DNA of 64,000 nt from Arenicola marina (lineage: Eukaryota; Annelida; Polychaeta; Arenicolidae). Under the pieces are notes generated by a model, which was not told where the DNA came from, did no database searches, and was given only the letters and a program-made list of their open reading frames with translations. This document shows, piece by piece, positions 10,247-23,500 of this stretch. The stretch lies in assembly GCA_964019135.1 (NCBI GenBank), contig OZ025253.1:40846548-40910547 (forward strand), given 5' to 3'. A program made the translations under genes and the position numbers. Every line of letters starts with the position of its first letter. The first letter of the stretch is position 1.

Positions 10247-11435
10247 ATGAGAACCGGAACTTTCAACACCAATGGTCTAGTTTCAGACTAAATTAGGAGG
10301 GCAAACATAATAGATTTTTCAAATTGAATAACCTGGACATTGTTTGCATCCAGGAGACGCATTTTACTTCGTCGCTGGAAGCTAGCCAGTTACTGGACCC
10401 TCTCCCGGGGATTGTTGCATTTAGTGTCAACAATTCGCTGGAGAGGAAAGCCGGTAAATTCTACATGTGTTTGGTTCTCACCCCGACTAACAAATATATC
10501 GATTATAAGCACAAAGGCCGACCACGAGGGCAGAATTATCAGTGTAAGATTTAAGACAAATAACCTATGTATTAACCTCATAAACGTATATGCCCCCAAT
10601 ATACCCAGAGAAAGATGCCTCTTTTTTAACATTTGGCTGGGTTTATAAAAGAACAATCCGACCTAGAGAACGAGCTAATATATGTGGGCATTATAACTGC
10701 ATAGAAGATTTCGATCTAGATAAAATGGGAGGCGGCGATTGGAATGGATGCCTTGCAGGCAGGACAGAACTAAACAACATCAACACCGAACATAACCTTA
10801 CAGACACCTTCAGATATTGGTTGGCATCCGTCCGTCTGCGAAAGACGATGGATTTTGCAGCGTTGTTAGATATCCAGTGATACGATTTACGTCGCGGCAT
10901 TTGCGCTTATGACTGGATAAGCCTATCTGTGACCGACAGAGCTTCCCGCAGTCACGAGTCGCATCGATGACCTGTCGATAGGTCTTGGTTTGTACTCACT
11001 TGGTGCCTAGATTGGCGTTTCAAGTCCAGTTTGTCAAACCATGCAGAGCCCATCGTGGTGGGCCATTCCCTCACGCACAACACGTCCTCTTTTCGAATTA
11101 TACACAACCAGAAACACAACAATTCACACACTACAGCAAACGATACAACGTGAAAACACGCATTGACAGAATATACGTAACACCTCTCATCCCCTCAATG
11201 ATAAATAACCATACGTACAAGCCATGCACACGTATGGAAGGGAGGAGGAAGAGGAAGGGGAAATATGCACCCGTTATTTTCGTCGGGCTAGAAAAACTAA
11301 ACGGAAAAAACAGAACGATTACTGCTTTAAGAGAAGCAAACGGACAGCCCCGACATTTTAAAAGAGGAGGCGACTTTCTACAAGAAATTGTACCCGCGAG
11401 AAGACACAAGTCAGTTTGCCCAAATCATATATTAC
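10247..11435 (+). mobile_element. LINE fragment: APE-type endonuclease domain, decayed
   Basis: Pieces of a non-LTR retrotransposon ORF2 lie in order on the plus strand in changing frames. First comes MRTGTFNTNGLVSD at 10247. Next is NNLDIVCIQETHF, holding the endonuclease QETH motif. Then come GRIISVRF and INLINVYAPNIPRERCLFF, followed by TRIDRIYVTPLIP near 11160. The last piece is FYKKLYPREDTSQFAQ near 11390, the linker ahead of the reverse transcriptase in L1/Tx1-like elements. At least four frame changes and several stops show that it is dead. The reverse transcriptase is absent, because the sequence turns into GC-rich unrelated DNA at about 11,440. An L1/Tx1-type lineage is my best guess from the NVYAPN and FYKKLY blocks. 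Confidence 0.8.
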
Positions 11436-11439
11436 TTGT

Positions 11440-11650
11440 CTCTATTATACCGCGCGATTGGCTTTTCCCGAGCCTCAGCCCTTCTGGACCTCTCGGAGCC
11501 ATTCGGCACAGCTCGGCCCCACAACGCAGCACCCCACACCCCCACCCCGGGGATGCCCCGCAAACACTGTAAACTGCATCTCCAATCAGACCTCTACGTC
11601 GCCCACCCCCTCCACCCTGTCCTCTCCTGACCCCCCACCGCGCGCGGCAC
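11440..11650. other. GC-rich unique stretch
   Basis: Cytosine-rich sequence between the LINE remnant and the degenerate repeat. Open frames on both strands are proline/alanine-rich composition effects. Confidence 0.4.
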
Positions 11651-11985
11651 ACCCCAGTCATATGTGCGTAGAAGGGGGAGGGAGGGGCGGTGCTTGGCCC
11701 GAGTGCGCTGTTATTTGAAACCCCTCGCCGTCCAGGATAGCCGGAGGGGGGGGGGGGGGGTGCGGGGGGCGGTGCTTGGCGCAGTGCGCTGTGGATAAAC
11801 CACCCGCTGTCCAAAATAGAGGGGGAGGGCGTTGCTTGACATTAGTGCGCTCTGGATTTAATTTGCTCTCAGTCCAGCGGGGATGAGGAGGGGCGATGAT
11901 GGGCCCGCGTTGGCTGTAGATTAAAAAAGCCTCTCTGTCCGAGGAGCGGTGGGGGGGGGGGGGGGGGGCAGCCTGGCCCTGCATA
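11651..11985. repeat. Degenerate ~80-95-bp GC-rich repeat, about 4 copies
   Basis: Recurring words GGGGCGGTGCTTGGC, AGTGCGCTGT and CTGTCCAGGATAG at about 80-95-bp spacing, each copy with a G-run of 6-18. A short diverged minisatellite. Confidence 0.6.
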
Positions 11986-12245
11986 ATAGGTTGCGCGCGC
12001 CACCTTTAGCATGTGCATATACACATACTAGCCGCCCCGCTCGCTCCGCTCACGGCTACTACTAGCGCTCGTAGTAATAAGCGAAAGAAATAACAGTATG
12101 ACAGTAGTTTGTTTTATACGTCAAATAGTAGCAGGCAAAAGGTAGACATTGGGCAGAAATAATATCGATAATTATATTGACATCAATTGAGACCGGGAGC
12201 TAATGAATAACGGGACATAAATGTTAATGAGGTGATTGAGTTCCG
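11986..12245. other. Unique DNA before LTR-like end
   Basis: No gene seen. Contains a compact GC-rich inverted word pair near 12,030-12,070 (CCGCTCGCTCCGCTCACGG then TAGCGCTCGTAG). Confidence 0.3.
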
Positions 12246-12710
12246 GCTCCCAGTGGCTGGGGTAGGCGGGACACACTCCACCCACTCCCTCATACCCGCC
12301 TGGCTTGGCCAGGACGGACCCACAACTGTGGGTCCCGCACGCCTCCGACTCGCGACTCCCCCCACCCCTTCGCCCTACCCGTCGGAGTTGGCGAGGACCC
12401 TGACCTCTAGTTAAAGACGAGGGCCGGACCTACAGTTTTAGGTCCCGACCTCCAACTGTGGGTCCAACTGTAGGTCCAGACCTCTAGTTTTGGGTAGGGT
12501 TATCCCGTATATAAGGAGCCGGAACCTGAGAGGGAGGGGGAGGAAGGAGAAGGACTGACCGGGACTTGTCGGAGCTTTTGATTTAGACTTGGTGTAGATG
12601 AAATGTGCATGCGAAATAAATGCAAGAAAAATTAAGAGACCAATGCTGTTGTTCCAATTGAATCAAGTAAACGGATTAAGATAGGCGTGAACCCTCGACA
12701 GGGTACTCCA
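12246..12710 (+). mobile_element. LTR-like element family A, 3' portion (copy 1)
   Basis: The sequence matches 57,000-57,170 plus 59,100-59,338 and the reverse of 29,735-30,100. It carries TATATAAG at 12508 and AATAAA at 12615, about 105 bp apart, the layout of an LTR promoter, R region and poly(A) signal. It ends with GAACCCTCGACAGGG and CTCCA. Only a few copies of the GGGTCCA.ACCTACA motif are present in this copy. No coding region is attached. The 5' part seen in the other copies is missing, so this is a truncated fossil. Confidence 0.6.
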
Positions 12711-15288
12711 CAGAAACGAAGCTCTCCACGTACCTAGCGAATGGGAGCTGGCGTGAGATCCGTCCTCACTATACAAACAGTTATAAGGAACGAAGCTCTC
12801 CACGTACCTAGCGAATGGGAGCTGGCGTGAGATCCGTCCTCACTATACAAACAGTTATAAGGAACGAAGCTCTCCACGTACCTAGCGAATGGGAGCTGGC
12901 GTGAGATCCGTCCTCACTATACAAACAGTTATAAGGAACGAAGCTCTCCACGTACCTAGCGAATGGGAGCTGGCGTGAGATCGGTCTACACTATACAAAC
13001 AGTTATAAGGAACAAAGCTCTCCACGTACCTAGCGAATGGGAGCTGGCGTGAGATCCGTCCTCACTATACAAACAGTTATAAGGAACGAAGCTCTCCACG
13101 TACCTAGCGAATGGGAGCTGGCGTGAGATCCGTCCTCACTATACAAACAGTTATAAGGAACGAAGCTCTCCACGTACCTAGCGAATGGGAGCTGGCGTGA
13201 GATCCGTCCTCACTATACAAACAGTTATAAGGAACAAAGCTCTCCACGTACCTAGCGAATGGGAGCTGGCGTGAGATCCGTCCTCACTATACAAACAGTT
13301 ATGAGGAACGAAGCTCTCCACGTACCTAGCGAATGGGAGCTGGCGTGAGATCCGTCCTCACTAGACAAACAGTTATAAGGAACGAAGCTCTCCACGTACC
13401 TAGCGAATGGGAGCTGGCGTGAGATCCGTCCTCACTATACAAGCAGTTATAAGGAACGAAGCTCTCCACGTACCTAGCGAATGGGAGCTGGCGTGAGATC
13501 CGTCCTCACTATACAAACAGTTATAAGGAACGAAGCTCTCCACGTACCTAGCGAATGGGAGCTGGCGTGAGATCCGTCCTCACTATACAAGCAGTTATAA
13601 GGAACGAAGCTCTCCACGTACCTAGCGAATGGGAGCTGGCGTGAGATCCGTCCTCGCTATACAAACAGTCATAAGGAACGAAGCTCTCCACGTACCTAGC
13701 GAATGGGAGCTGGCGTGAGATCCGTCCTCACTATACAAACAGTTATAAGGAACGAAGCTCTCCACGTACCTAGCGAATGGGAGCTGGCGTGAGATCCGTC
13801 CTCACTATACAAACAGTTATAAGGAACGAAGCTCTCCACGTACCTAGCGAATGGGAGCTGGCGTGAGATCCGTCTTCACTATACAAACAGTTATAAGGAA
13901 CGAAGCTCTCCACGTACCTAGCGAATGGGAGCTGGCGTGAGATCCGTCCTCACTATACAAACAGTTATATGGAACGAAGCTCTCCACGTACCTAGCGAAT
14001 GGGAGCTGGCGTGAGATCCGTCCTCACTAGACAAACAGTTATAAGGAACGAAGCTCTCCACGTACCTAGCGAATGGGAGCTGGCGTGAGATCCGTCCTCA
14101 CTATACAAGCAGTTATAAGGAACGAAGCTCTCCACGTACCTAGCGAATGGGAGCTGGCGTGAGATCCGTCTTCACTATACAAACAGTTATAAGGAACGAA
14201 GCTCTCCACGTACCTAGCGAATGGGAGCTGGCGTAAGATCCGTCCCCACTATACAAACAGTTATAAGGAACGAAGCTCTCCACGTGCCTAGCGAATGGGA
14301 GCTGGCGTGAGATCGGTCCACACTATACAAACAATTATAAGGAACGAAGCTCTCCACGTACCTAGCGAATGGGAGCTGGCGTGAGATCCGTCTTCACTAT
14401 ACAAACAGTTATAAGGAACGAAGCTCTCCACGTACCTAGCGAATGGGAGCTGGCGTGAGATCCGTCCTCACTATACAAGCAGTTATAAGGAACGAAGCTC
14501 TCCACGTACCTAGCGAATGGGAGCTAGCGTGAGATCCGTCTTCACTATACAAACAGTTATAAGGAACGAAGCTCTCCACGTACCTAGCGAATGGGAGCTG
14601 GCGTGAGATCCGTCCCCACTATACAAACAGTTATAAGGAACGAAGCTCTCCACGTACCTAGCGAATGGGAGCTGGCGTGAGATCGGTCCACACTATACAG
14701 ACAGTTATAAGGAACGAAGCTCTCCACGTACCTAGCGAATGGGAGCTGGCGTGAGATCCGTCCTCACTATACCAACAGTTATAAGGAACGAAGCTCTCCA
14801 CGTACCTGGCGAATGGGAGCTGGCGTGAGATCCGTCCTCACTATACAAACAGTTATAAGGAACGAAGCTCTCCACGTACCTAGCGAATGGGAGCTGGCGT
14901 GAGATCGGTCCACACTATACAAACAGTTATAAGGAACGAAGCTCTCCACGTACCTAGCGAATGGGAGCTGGCGTGAGATCCGTCCTCACTATACAAACAG
15001 TTATAAGGAACGAAGCTCTCCACGTACCTAGCGAATGGGAGCTGGCGTGAGATCCGTCCTCACTATACAAACAGTTATAAGGAACGAAGCTCTCCACGTA
15101 CCTAGCGAATGGGAGCTGGCGTGAGATCGGTCCACACTATACAAACAGTTATAAGGAACGAAGCTCTCCACGTACCTAGCGAATGGGAGCTGGCGTGAGA
15201 TCCGTCATCACTATACAAACAGTTATAAGGAACGAAGCTCTCCACGTACCTAGCGAATGGGAGCTGGCGTGAGATCAGTCCACACTAT
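12711..15288 (+). repeat. 74-bp satellite, about 35 copies
   Basis: Exact 74-bp spacing (GCTCTCCACG at 12721, 12795, 12869 and onwards). Key words are GAAGCTCTCCACGTACCTAG, GGGAGCTGGCGTGAGATC and ACTATACAAACAGTTATAAG. Copies differ at only a few sites, and a recurrent variant reads GATCGGTCCACACT. The array starts immediately at the end of the LTR-like copy. Confidence 0.95.
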
Positions 15289-15477
15289 ACACAAAGATGT
15301 GGGCGCGAGACAGTACGGGATTTGTTTGTTTTGATGACGGTTTCGGGGCGATAAGGCGTTGAAAGAAATAGTATTACTGTTGGCACCAAGCAAAGTAGCC
15401 CGCCGCAGACATGGTCAAAATGCGGGATAATCACCCGAAAGCGATATTATGCGCGGGATAAGGTGATAAGCACCCAG
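15289..15477. other. Unique DNA after 74-bp satellite
   Basis: No gene or repeat recognised. Confidence 0.3.
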
Positions 15478-15550
15478 CGATAGTGTTGACACATGCGATA
15501 GTGTTGACACATGCGATAGTGTTGACACATCTGAGAGCGACAATGTTGAT
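15478..15550 (+). repeat. 17-19-bp tandem repeat (GCGATAGTGTTGACACAT), 3-4 copies
   Basis: Three near-perfect units, then a diverged fourth (GACAATGTTGATACAT) and an echo at about 15,637. Confidence 0.8.
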
Positions 15551-15862
15551 ACATCCAAGGCGGACCATGCACTGCATGCAGTGGTTCGATTGCATATACA
15601 ACCAAGGCGGCCCACATCCAAGGAAAAGCGATACGCACAATGTTGACACATTCAACATGTTCAAGGCGGCTGCTGGTGCCAATATGCTAGTGCATGAAGC
15701 GGCATAGGCGCAGCGGCATAGGTGGGACAGACGGCTTCATTTTATTAGTATAGATATAGATGAAATATATATATATTGCCGCGTCAGCGTCGATATATAC
15801 ATTTTCCATAACGCATTTAATCCCAGTAAAAGGTGCATGCGAATTTACCAATATATAGTTTT

Positions 15863-15950
15863 TTTGCCGTTGGACCTTTCTCGCCCGGTTATGTAGACGG
15901 CATGTGATCAAACCGGACACGATATGCGAGATTCCGGATTATACAAGATA
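15863..15950 (+). repeat. Dispersed duplicate, copy 1
   Basis: Shares TAGACGGCATGTGATC, AACCGGACACGAT and CCGGATTATACAAGA with 17,420-17,523, with small insertions and deletions between them. Confidence 0.7.
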
Positions 15951-17409
15951 CATAGACAACTGGCGCTGAGGTCCTGTTCTGGCCAGCACAGCTCGCATCT
16001 AGTAGCGCCATCTAGTGAGTCAGTTATAGCTGACTAATTGTGCTCCCATCCAGTGGGCCATTTGATAGTAATATTGTAATAACAGAAGATACCGACAGCG
16101 GGCGTGCCATCAAAGAGAAGCCCGCCTCTTCGAGTGATTATGGTAGGCGCTGGGGGGGGGGGGGGGGGGGAGCGGGGGCAGGACACCAAAAATTCATCAA
16201 GCGGGTTGCGGCGAAAAAGTACTTCTACCGTGCACATTTTGACGGTAAAACTCTTGTCTCTGTTTCCACCGACATTTTGCATTTTCTTGGCACGCCCGAT
16301 ATGGATTCTGATCTGACAGGGGCGGATCCAAAGGGAGAGCCTGTAAGATTCTGTCTTCCGTTTCGCTCCCAGGTTCACCTGTACCGCAGGATTTTAAATG
16401 CAACGATCTGACTCCCGTTTATTCCGTTTCGGTCTTCATTTTCGTTTCTACATCCATACCATGCACATTAGTATGGAACTCAATAATCCCACCACCTCAG
16501 CTTGAACCCGCCCGCCCCCATACACACACCGCGGCCCTTGTCACCGCTCACGACCGCCCACCGCCTCGCCGCCTTGTTGCTGTATCCCTCATTGGCAGAT
16601 AAGTGAGCCGAGCGTGTTTATGTAGAGATGATAAGCTACGCCGTTGTGTGGGTCTGTGACTGTTACCACACGATAAGTCGACCAACTGTCCTGAGACTCA
16701 TTGCTTCATAATCCCAATACTTTAGTTATATTAATATAATTTGAAAATAATTTTAATTACAATGTGAATCCCTAAAACCTTTGCACGCTAAACTTGTTAA
16801 ACTTTACACTCGACCCGGCCCGGCCCCGGCCCCCACTTTCAGGACCGAAATTTATACGGCACTGGAGTGTACTATTTACCACATGAAAACCAAAAACCTT
16901 TGCCATTCCACGAAATCGCTCCCCCCCCCCCCACCCCTCCGCCCCCGCCCCCTCCTCTCCAGCGTATCAGGATCCTCCCCTGCCGGCCTCACTTTAGATC
17001 TTAGTGTAAAAGACGAAACAAAACGTCGAACCGAAACGTCGAAACGCATCTAAACGAAATGTCAAAACGCATCAAAACAAAGCGGAATGACTCTGTGCGT
17101 GGTGCGTGCGTGTGGGCTCATGCGTATATATTGTTGATGAATATCTTTGTCATGATTTGGGTGACTCCGGTGCGTGTGTGCTTGTGGGCTCGTGCGCTTT
17201 CTGGTGGGCGTTTAGGCCTACACTGTAATGTGGCAAAACTATATACAAAACTTCAACAGTCAGCCTCTGCGCTTGGCCCCGAGATATCATCCCGCCTGGG
17301 CTGGAATATAACACAGCTACCACAGGGTGTCAGTGAGCTGATCATGACGTTAAACATTGTCGAATGTTGTGAACAGCCGGCAATGGATGGCTAGTTTTGG
17401 TAAATGTTC

Positions 17410-17523
17410 AGGGTTTTTTTTCGTTTGGCTTTCTCACCCGGTGTCGTTTTAGGTTACGTAGACGGCATGTGATCCAACCGGACACGATGCACGAGATGCC
17501 GGGATCCGGATTATACAAGAGAA
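17410..17523 (+). repeat. Dispersed duplicate, copy 2
   Basis: Second copy of the segment at 15,863. It ends about 85 bp before the 88-bp satellite begins. The 1.5-kb spacing suggests an old segmental duplication or two copies of one short element. Confidence 0.7.
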
Positions 17524-17599
17524 GCGAATAACTAATCAAAGCAGACACAACCGTCCCGTCGACCAGAGTAGCAATGCATTACGTACATTGGTATTAATC

Positions 17600-20500
17600 A
17601 ATACAGATAAAGGGAGGGAGATAAAGAGGGGTGGAGAGCGGCACATATAGAGAGATGGCGTGAGAGAGACATACATGGACAGAGTGAGAGACAGATAGAG
17701 GGAGAGAGATAAAGGGAGGTGGAGAGCGGCACATATAGAGAGATGGCGTGAGAGAGACATACATGGAAAGACTGAGAGATAGATAGAGGGAGAGAGATAA
17801 AGGGAGGTGGAGAGCGGCACATATAGAGAGAGGTAGTGAGAGAGACATACATGGACAGAGTGAGAGACAGATAGAGGGAGAGAGATAAAGGGAGGTGAAG
17901 AGAGGCACATATAGAGAGAGGGAGTGACAGAGACATACATGGACAGAGTGAGAGACAGATAGAGGGAGAGAGATAAAGGGGGGTGAAGAGAGGCACATAT
18001 AGAGAGAGGGAGTGACAGAGACATACATGGACAGAGTGAGAGACAGATAGAGGGAGAGAGATAAAGGGAGGTGAAGAGAGGCACATATAGAGAGAGGGAG
18101 TGACAGAGACATACATGGACAGAGTGAGAGACAGATAGAGGGAGAGAGATAAAGGGGGGTGAAGAGAGGCACATATAGAGAGAGGGAGTGACAGAGACAT
18201 ACATGGACAGAGTGAGAGACAGATAGAGGGAGAGAGATAAAGGGGGGTTGAGAGAGGCACATATAGAGAGAGGGAGTGACAGAGACATACATGGACAGAG
18301 TGAGAGACAGACAGAAGGAGAGAGATAAAGGGAGGTGGAGAGAGGCACATATAGAGAGAGGGAGTGACAGAGACATACATGGACAGAGTGAGAGACAGAT
18401 AGAGGGAGAGAGATAAAGGGGGGTGAAGAGAGGCACATATAGAGAGAGGGAGTGACAGAGACATACATGGACAGAGTGAGAGACAGATAGAGGGAGAGAG
18501 GTAAAGGGGGGTGAAGAGAGGCACATATAGAGAGAGGGAGTGACAGAGACATACATGGACAGAGTGAGAGACAGATAGAGGGAGAGAGATAAAGGGAGGT
18601 GGAGAGAAGCACATATAGAGAGAGGGAGTGAGAGAGACATACATGGACAGAGTGAGAGACAGATAGAGGGAGAGAGGTAAAGGGGGGTGGAGAGGGGCAC
18701 ATATAGAGAGCGGGAGTGACAGAGACATACATGGACAGAGTGAGAGACAGATAGAGGGAGAGAGATAAAGGGGGGTGGAGAGAGGCACATATAGAGAGAG
18801 GGAGTGAGGGAGACATACATGGACAGAGTGAGAGACAGACAGAGGGAGAGATATAAAGGGAGGTGGAGAGAGGCACATATAGAGAGAGGGAGTGAGAGAG
18901 ACATACATGGACAGAGTGAGAGACAGATAGAGGGAGAGAGATAAAGGGGGGTGGAGAGAGGCACATATAGAGAGAGGGAGTGAGAGAGACATACATGGAC
19001 AGAGTGAGAGACAGATAGAGGGAGAGAGATAAAGGGGGGTGGAGAGAGGCACATATGGAGAGAGGGAGTGAGAGAGACATACATGGACAGAGTGAGAGAC
19101 AGATAGAGGGAGAGAGATAAAGGGAGGTGGAGAGAGGCACATACAGCGGGAGGGGGTGAGAGAGACATACATGGACAGACTGAGAGACAGATAGAGGGAG
19201 AGAGGTAAAGGGGGGTGGAGAGGGGCACATATAGAGAGCGGGAGTGACAGAGACATACATGGACAGAGTGAGAGACAGATAGAGGGAGAGAGATAAAGGG
19301 GGGTGGAGAGAGGCACATAAAGAGAGAGGGAGTGAGGGAGACATACATGGACGGAGTGAGAGACAGACAGAGGGAGAGATATAAAGGGAGGTGGAGAGAG
19401 GCACATATAGAGAGAGGGAGTGAGGGAGACATACGTGGACAGAGTGAGAGACAGATAGAGGGAGAGAGATAAAGGGGGGTGGAGAGAGGCACATATAGAG
19501 AGAGGGAGTGAGAGAGACATACATGGACAGAGTGAGAGACAGACAGAGGGAGAGATATAAAGGGAGGTGGAGAGAGGCACATATAGAGAGAGGGAGTGAG
19601 AGAGACATACATGGACAGAGTGAGAGACAGATAGAGGGAGAGAGATAAAGGGGGGTGGAGAGAGGCACATATAGAGAGAGGGAGTGAGAGAGACATACAT
19701 GGACAGACTGAGAGACAGATAGAGGGAGAGCGGTAAAGGGGGGTGGAGAGAGGCACATATAGAGAGAGGGAGTGAGAGAGACATACATGGACATAGTGAG
19801 AGACAGATAGAGGGAGAGAGATAAAGGGGGCTGGAGAGAGGCACATATAGAGAGAGGGAGTGAGAGAAACATACATGGACAGAGTGAGAGACAGATAGAG
19901 GGAGAGAGATAAAGTGAGGTGGAGAGAGGCACATATAGAGGGAGGGAGTGAGAGAGACATACATGGACAGAGTGAGAGACAGATAGAGGGAAAGAGATAA
20001 AGGGGGGTGGAGAGAGGCACATATAGAGAGAGGGAGTGAGAGAGACATACATGGACAGAGTGAGAGACAGCTAGAGGGAGAGAGATAAAGGGGGGTGGAG
20101 AGAGGCACATATAGAGAGAGGGAGTGAGAGTGACATACATGGACAGAGTGAGAGACAGATAGAGGGAGAGAGATAACGGGAGGTGGAGAGAGGCACATAT
20201 AGAGAGAGGGAGTGAGAGAGACATACATGGACAGAGTGAGAGACAGATAGAGGGAGAGAGATAAAGGGAGGTAGAGAGAGGCACATATAGAGAAAGGGAG
20301 TGAGAGAGACATACATGGACAGAGTGAGAGACAGACAGAAGGAGAGAGATAAAGGGAGGTGGAGAGAGGCACATATAGAGAGAGAAGGAGTGAGATAAAG
20401 GGAGGTGGAGAGAGGCACATATAGAGAGAGGGAGTGAGAGAGACATACATGGACAGAGTGAGAGACAGATAGAGGGAGAGAGATAAAGTGAGGTGGAGAG

Positions 20501-23500
20501 AGGCACATATAGAGGGAGGGAGTGAGAGAGACATACATGGACAGAGTGAGAGACAGATAGAGGGAAAGAGATAAAGGGGGGTGGAGAGAGGCACATATAG
20601 AGAGAGGGAGTGAGAGAGACATACATGGACAGAGTGAGAGACAGATAGAGGGAGAGAGATAAAGGGAGGTGGAGAGGGGCACATATAGAGAGAGGGAGTG
20701 AGAGAGACATACATGGACAGAGTGAGAGACAGATAGAGAGAGAGAGATAAAGGGGGGTGGAGAGAGGCACATACAGCGGGAGGGGGTGAGAGAGACATAC
20801 ATGGACAGACTGAGAGACAGATAGAGGCAGAGAGGTAAAGGGGGTTGGAGAGGGGCACATATAGAGAGCGGGAGTGACAGAGACATACATGGACAGAGTG
20901 AGAGACAGATAGAGGGAGAGAGATAAAGGGGGGTGGAGAGAGGCACATATAGAGAGAGGGAGTGAGGGAGACATACATGGACAGAGTGAGAGACAGATAG
21001 AGGGAGAGAGAAAAAGGGGGATTGAGAGAGGCACATATAGAGAGAGGGAGTGACAGAGACATACATGGACAGAGTGAGAGACAGACAGAAGGAGAGAGAT
21101 AAAGGGAGGTGGAGAGAGGCACATATAGAGAGAGGGAGTGACAGAGACATACATGGACAGAGTGAGAGACAGATAGAGGGAGAGAGATAAAGGGGGGTGA
21201 AGAGAGGCACATATAGAGAGAGGGAGTGACAGAGACATACATGGACAGAGTGAGAGACAGATAGAGGGAGAGAGGTAAAGGGGGTTGAAGAGAGGCACAT
21301 ATAGAGAGAGGGAGTGACAGAGACATACATGGACAGAGTGAGAGACAGATAGAGGGAGAGAGATAAAGGGAGGTGGAGAGAAGCACATATAGAGAGAGGG
21401 AGTGAGAGAGACATACATGGACAGAGTGAGAGACAGATAGAGGGAGAGAGATAAAGGGGGGTGGAGAGAGGCACATATAGAGAGAGGGAGTGAGAGAGAC
21501 ATACATGGACAGAGTGAGAGACAGATAGAGGGAGAGAGATAAAGGGAGGTGGAGAGGGGCACATATAGAGAGGAGGAGTGAGAGAGACATACATGGACAG
21601 AGTGAGAGACAGATAGAGGGAGAGAGATAAAGGGGGGTGGAGAGAGGCACATACAGCGGGAGGGGGTGAGAAAGACATACATGGACAGACTGAGAGACAG
21701 ATAGAGGGAGAGAGGTAAACGGGGGTGGAGAGGGGCACATATAGAGAGCGGGAGTGACAGAGACATACATGGACAGAGTGAGAGACAGATAGAGGGAGAG
21801 AGATAAAGGGGGGTGGAGAGAGGCACATATAGAGAGAGGGAGTGAGGGAGACATACATGGACAGAGTGAGAGACGGACAGAGGGAGAGATATAAAGGGAG
21901 GTGGAGAGAGGCACATATAGAGAGAGGGAGTGAGAGAGACATACATGGACAGAGTGAGAGACAGATAGAGGGAGAGAGATAAAGGGGGGTGGAGAGAGGC
22001 ACATATAGAGAGAGGGAGTGAGAGAGACATACATGGACAGAGTGAGAGACAGATAGAGGGAGAGAGATAAAGGGGGGTGGAGAGAGGCACATATAGAGAG
22101 AGGGAGTGAGAGAGACATACATGGACAGAGTGAGAGACAGATAGAGGGAGAGAGATAAAGGGAGGTGGAGAGAGGCACATACAGCGGGAGGGGGTGAGAG
22201 AGACATACATGGACAGACTGAGAGACAGATAGAGGGAGAGAGGTAAAGGGGGGTGGAGAGGGGCACATATAGAGAGCGGGAGTGACAGAGACATACATGG
22301 ACAGAGTGAGAGACAGATAGAGGGAGAGAGATAAAGGGGGGTGGAGAGAGGCACATATAGAGAGAGGGAGTGAGGGAGACATACATGGACAGAGTGAGAG
22401 ACAGACAGAGGGAGAGATATAAAGGGAGGTGGAGAGAGGCACATATAGATAGAGGGAGTGAGGGAGACATACATGGACAGAGTGAGAGACAGATAGAGGG
22501 AGAGAGATAAAGGGGGGTGGAGAGAGGCACATATAGAGAGAGGGAGTGAGAGAGACATACATGGACAGAGTGAGAGACAGACAGAGGGAGAGATATAAAG
22601 GGAGGTGGAGAGAGGCACATATACAGAGAGGGAGTGAGAGAGACATACATGGACAGAGTGAGAGACAGATAGAGGGAGAGAGATAAAGGGGGGTGGAGAG
22701 AGGCACATATAGAGAGAGGGAGTGAGAGAGACATACATGGACAGACTGAGAGACAGATAGAGGGAGAGAGGTAAAGGGGGGTGGAGAGAGGCACATATAG
22801 AGAGAGGGAGTGAGAGAGACATACATGGACAGAGTGAGAGACAGATAGAGGGAGAGAGATAAAGGGGGGTGGAGAGAGGCACATATAGAGAGAGGGAGTG
22901 AGAGAGACATACATGGACAGAGTGAGAGACAGATAGAGGGAGAGAGACAAAGTGAGGTGGAGAGAGGCACATATAGAGGGAGGGAGTGAGAGAGACATAC
23001 ATGGACAGAGTGAGAGACAGCTAGAGGGAGAGAGATAAAGGGGGGTGGAGAGAGGCACATATAGAGAGAGGGAGTGAGAGTGACATACATGGACAGAGTG
23101 AGAGACAGATAGAGGGAGAGAGATAAAGGGAGGTGGAGAGAGGCACATATAGAGAGAGGGAGTGAGAGAGACATACATGGACAGAGTGAGAGACAGATAG
23201 AGGGAGAGATAAAAAGGGAGGTGGAGAGAGGCACATATAGAGAAAGGGAGTGAGAGAGACATACATGGACAGAGTGAGAGACAGACAGAAGGAGAGAGAT
23301 AAAGGGAGGTGGAGAGAGGCACATATAGAGGGAGAAGGAGTGAGATAAAGGGAGGTGGAGAGAGGCACATATAGAGAGAGGGAGTGAGAGAGACATACAT
23401 GGACAGAGTGAGAGACAGATAGAGGGAGAGAGATAAAGTGAGGTGGAGAGGGGCACATATAGAGGGAGGGAGTGAGAGAGACATACATTGACAGAGTGAG

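Larger units (their letters stand above)
15551..17590. other. Unique DNA with one weak open frame
   Basis: Contains a G18 run near 16,155, a C12 run near 16,920, and a plus-strand open stretch (about 16,190-16,411) reading FIKRVAAKKYFYRAHFDGK then VSVSTDILHFLGTPDMDSD. The stretch has normal protein composition but no family I recognise. It may be an exon or transposon scrap. Confidence 0.25.

Noticed and set aside
11425-11984. Proline-rich minus frames
   Set aside because: They arise from G-runs and a degenerate GC-rich repeat; no domain or start context.
12711-15288. CRISPR-like array
   Set aside because: The 74-bp units are contiguous with no unique spacers, and the surrounding genome is eukaryotic.
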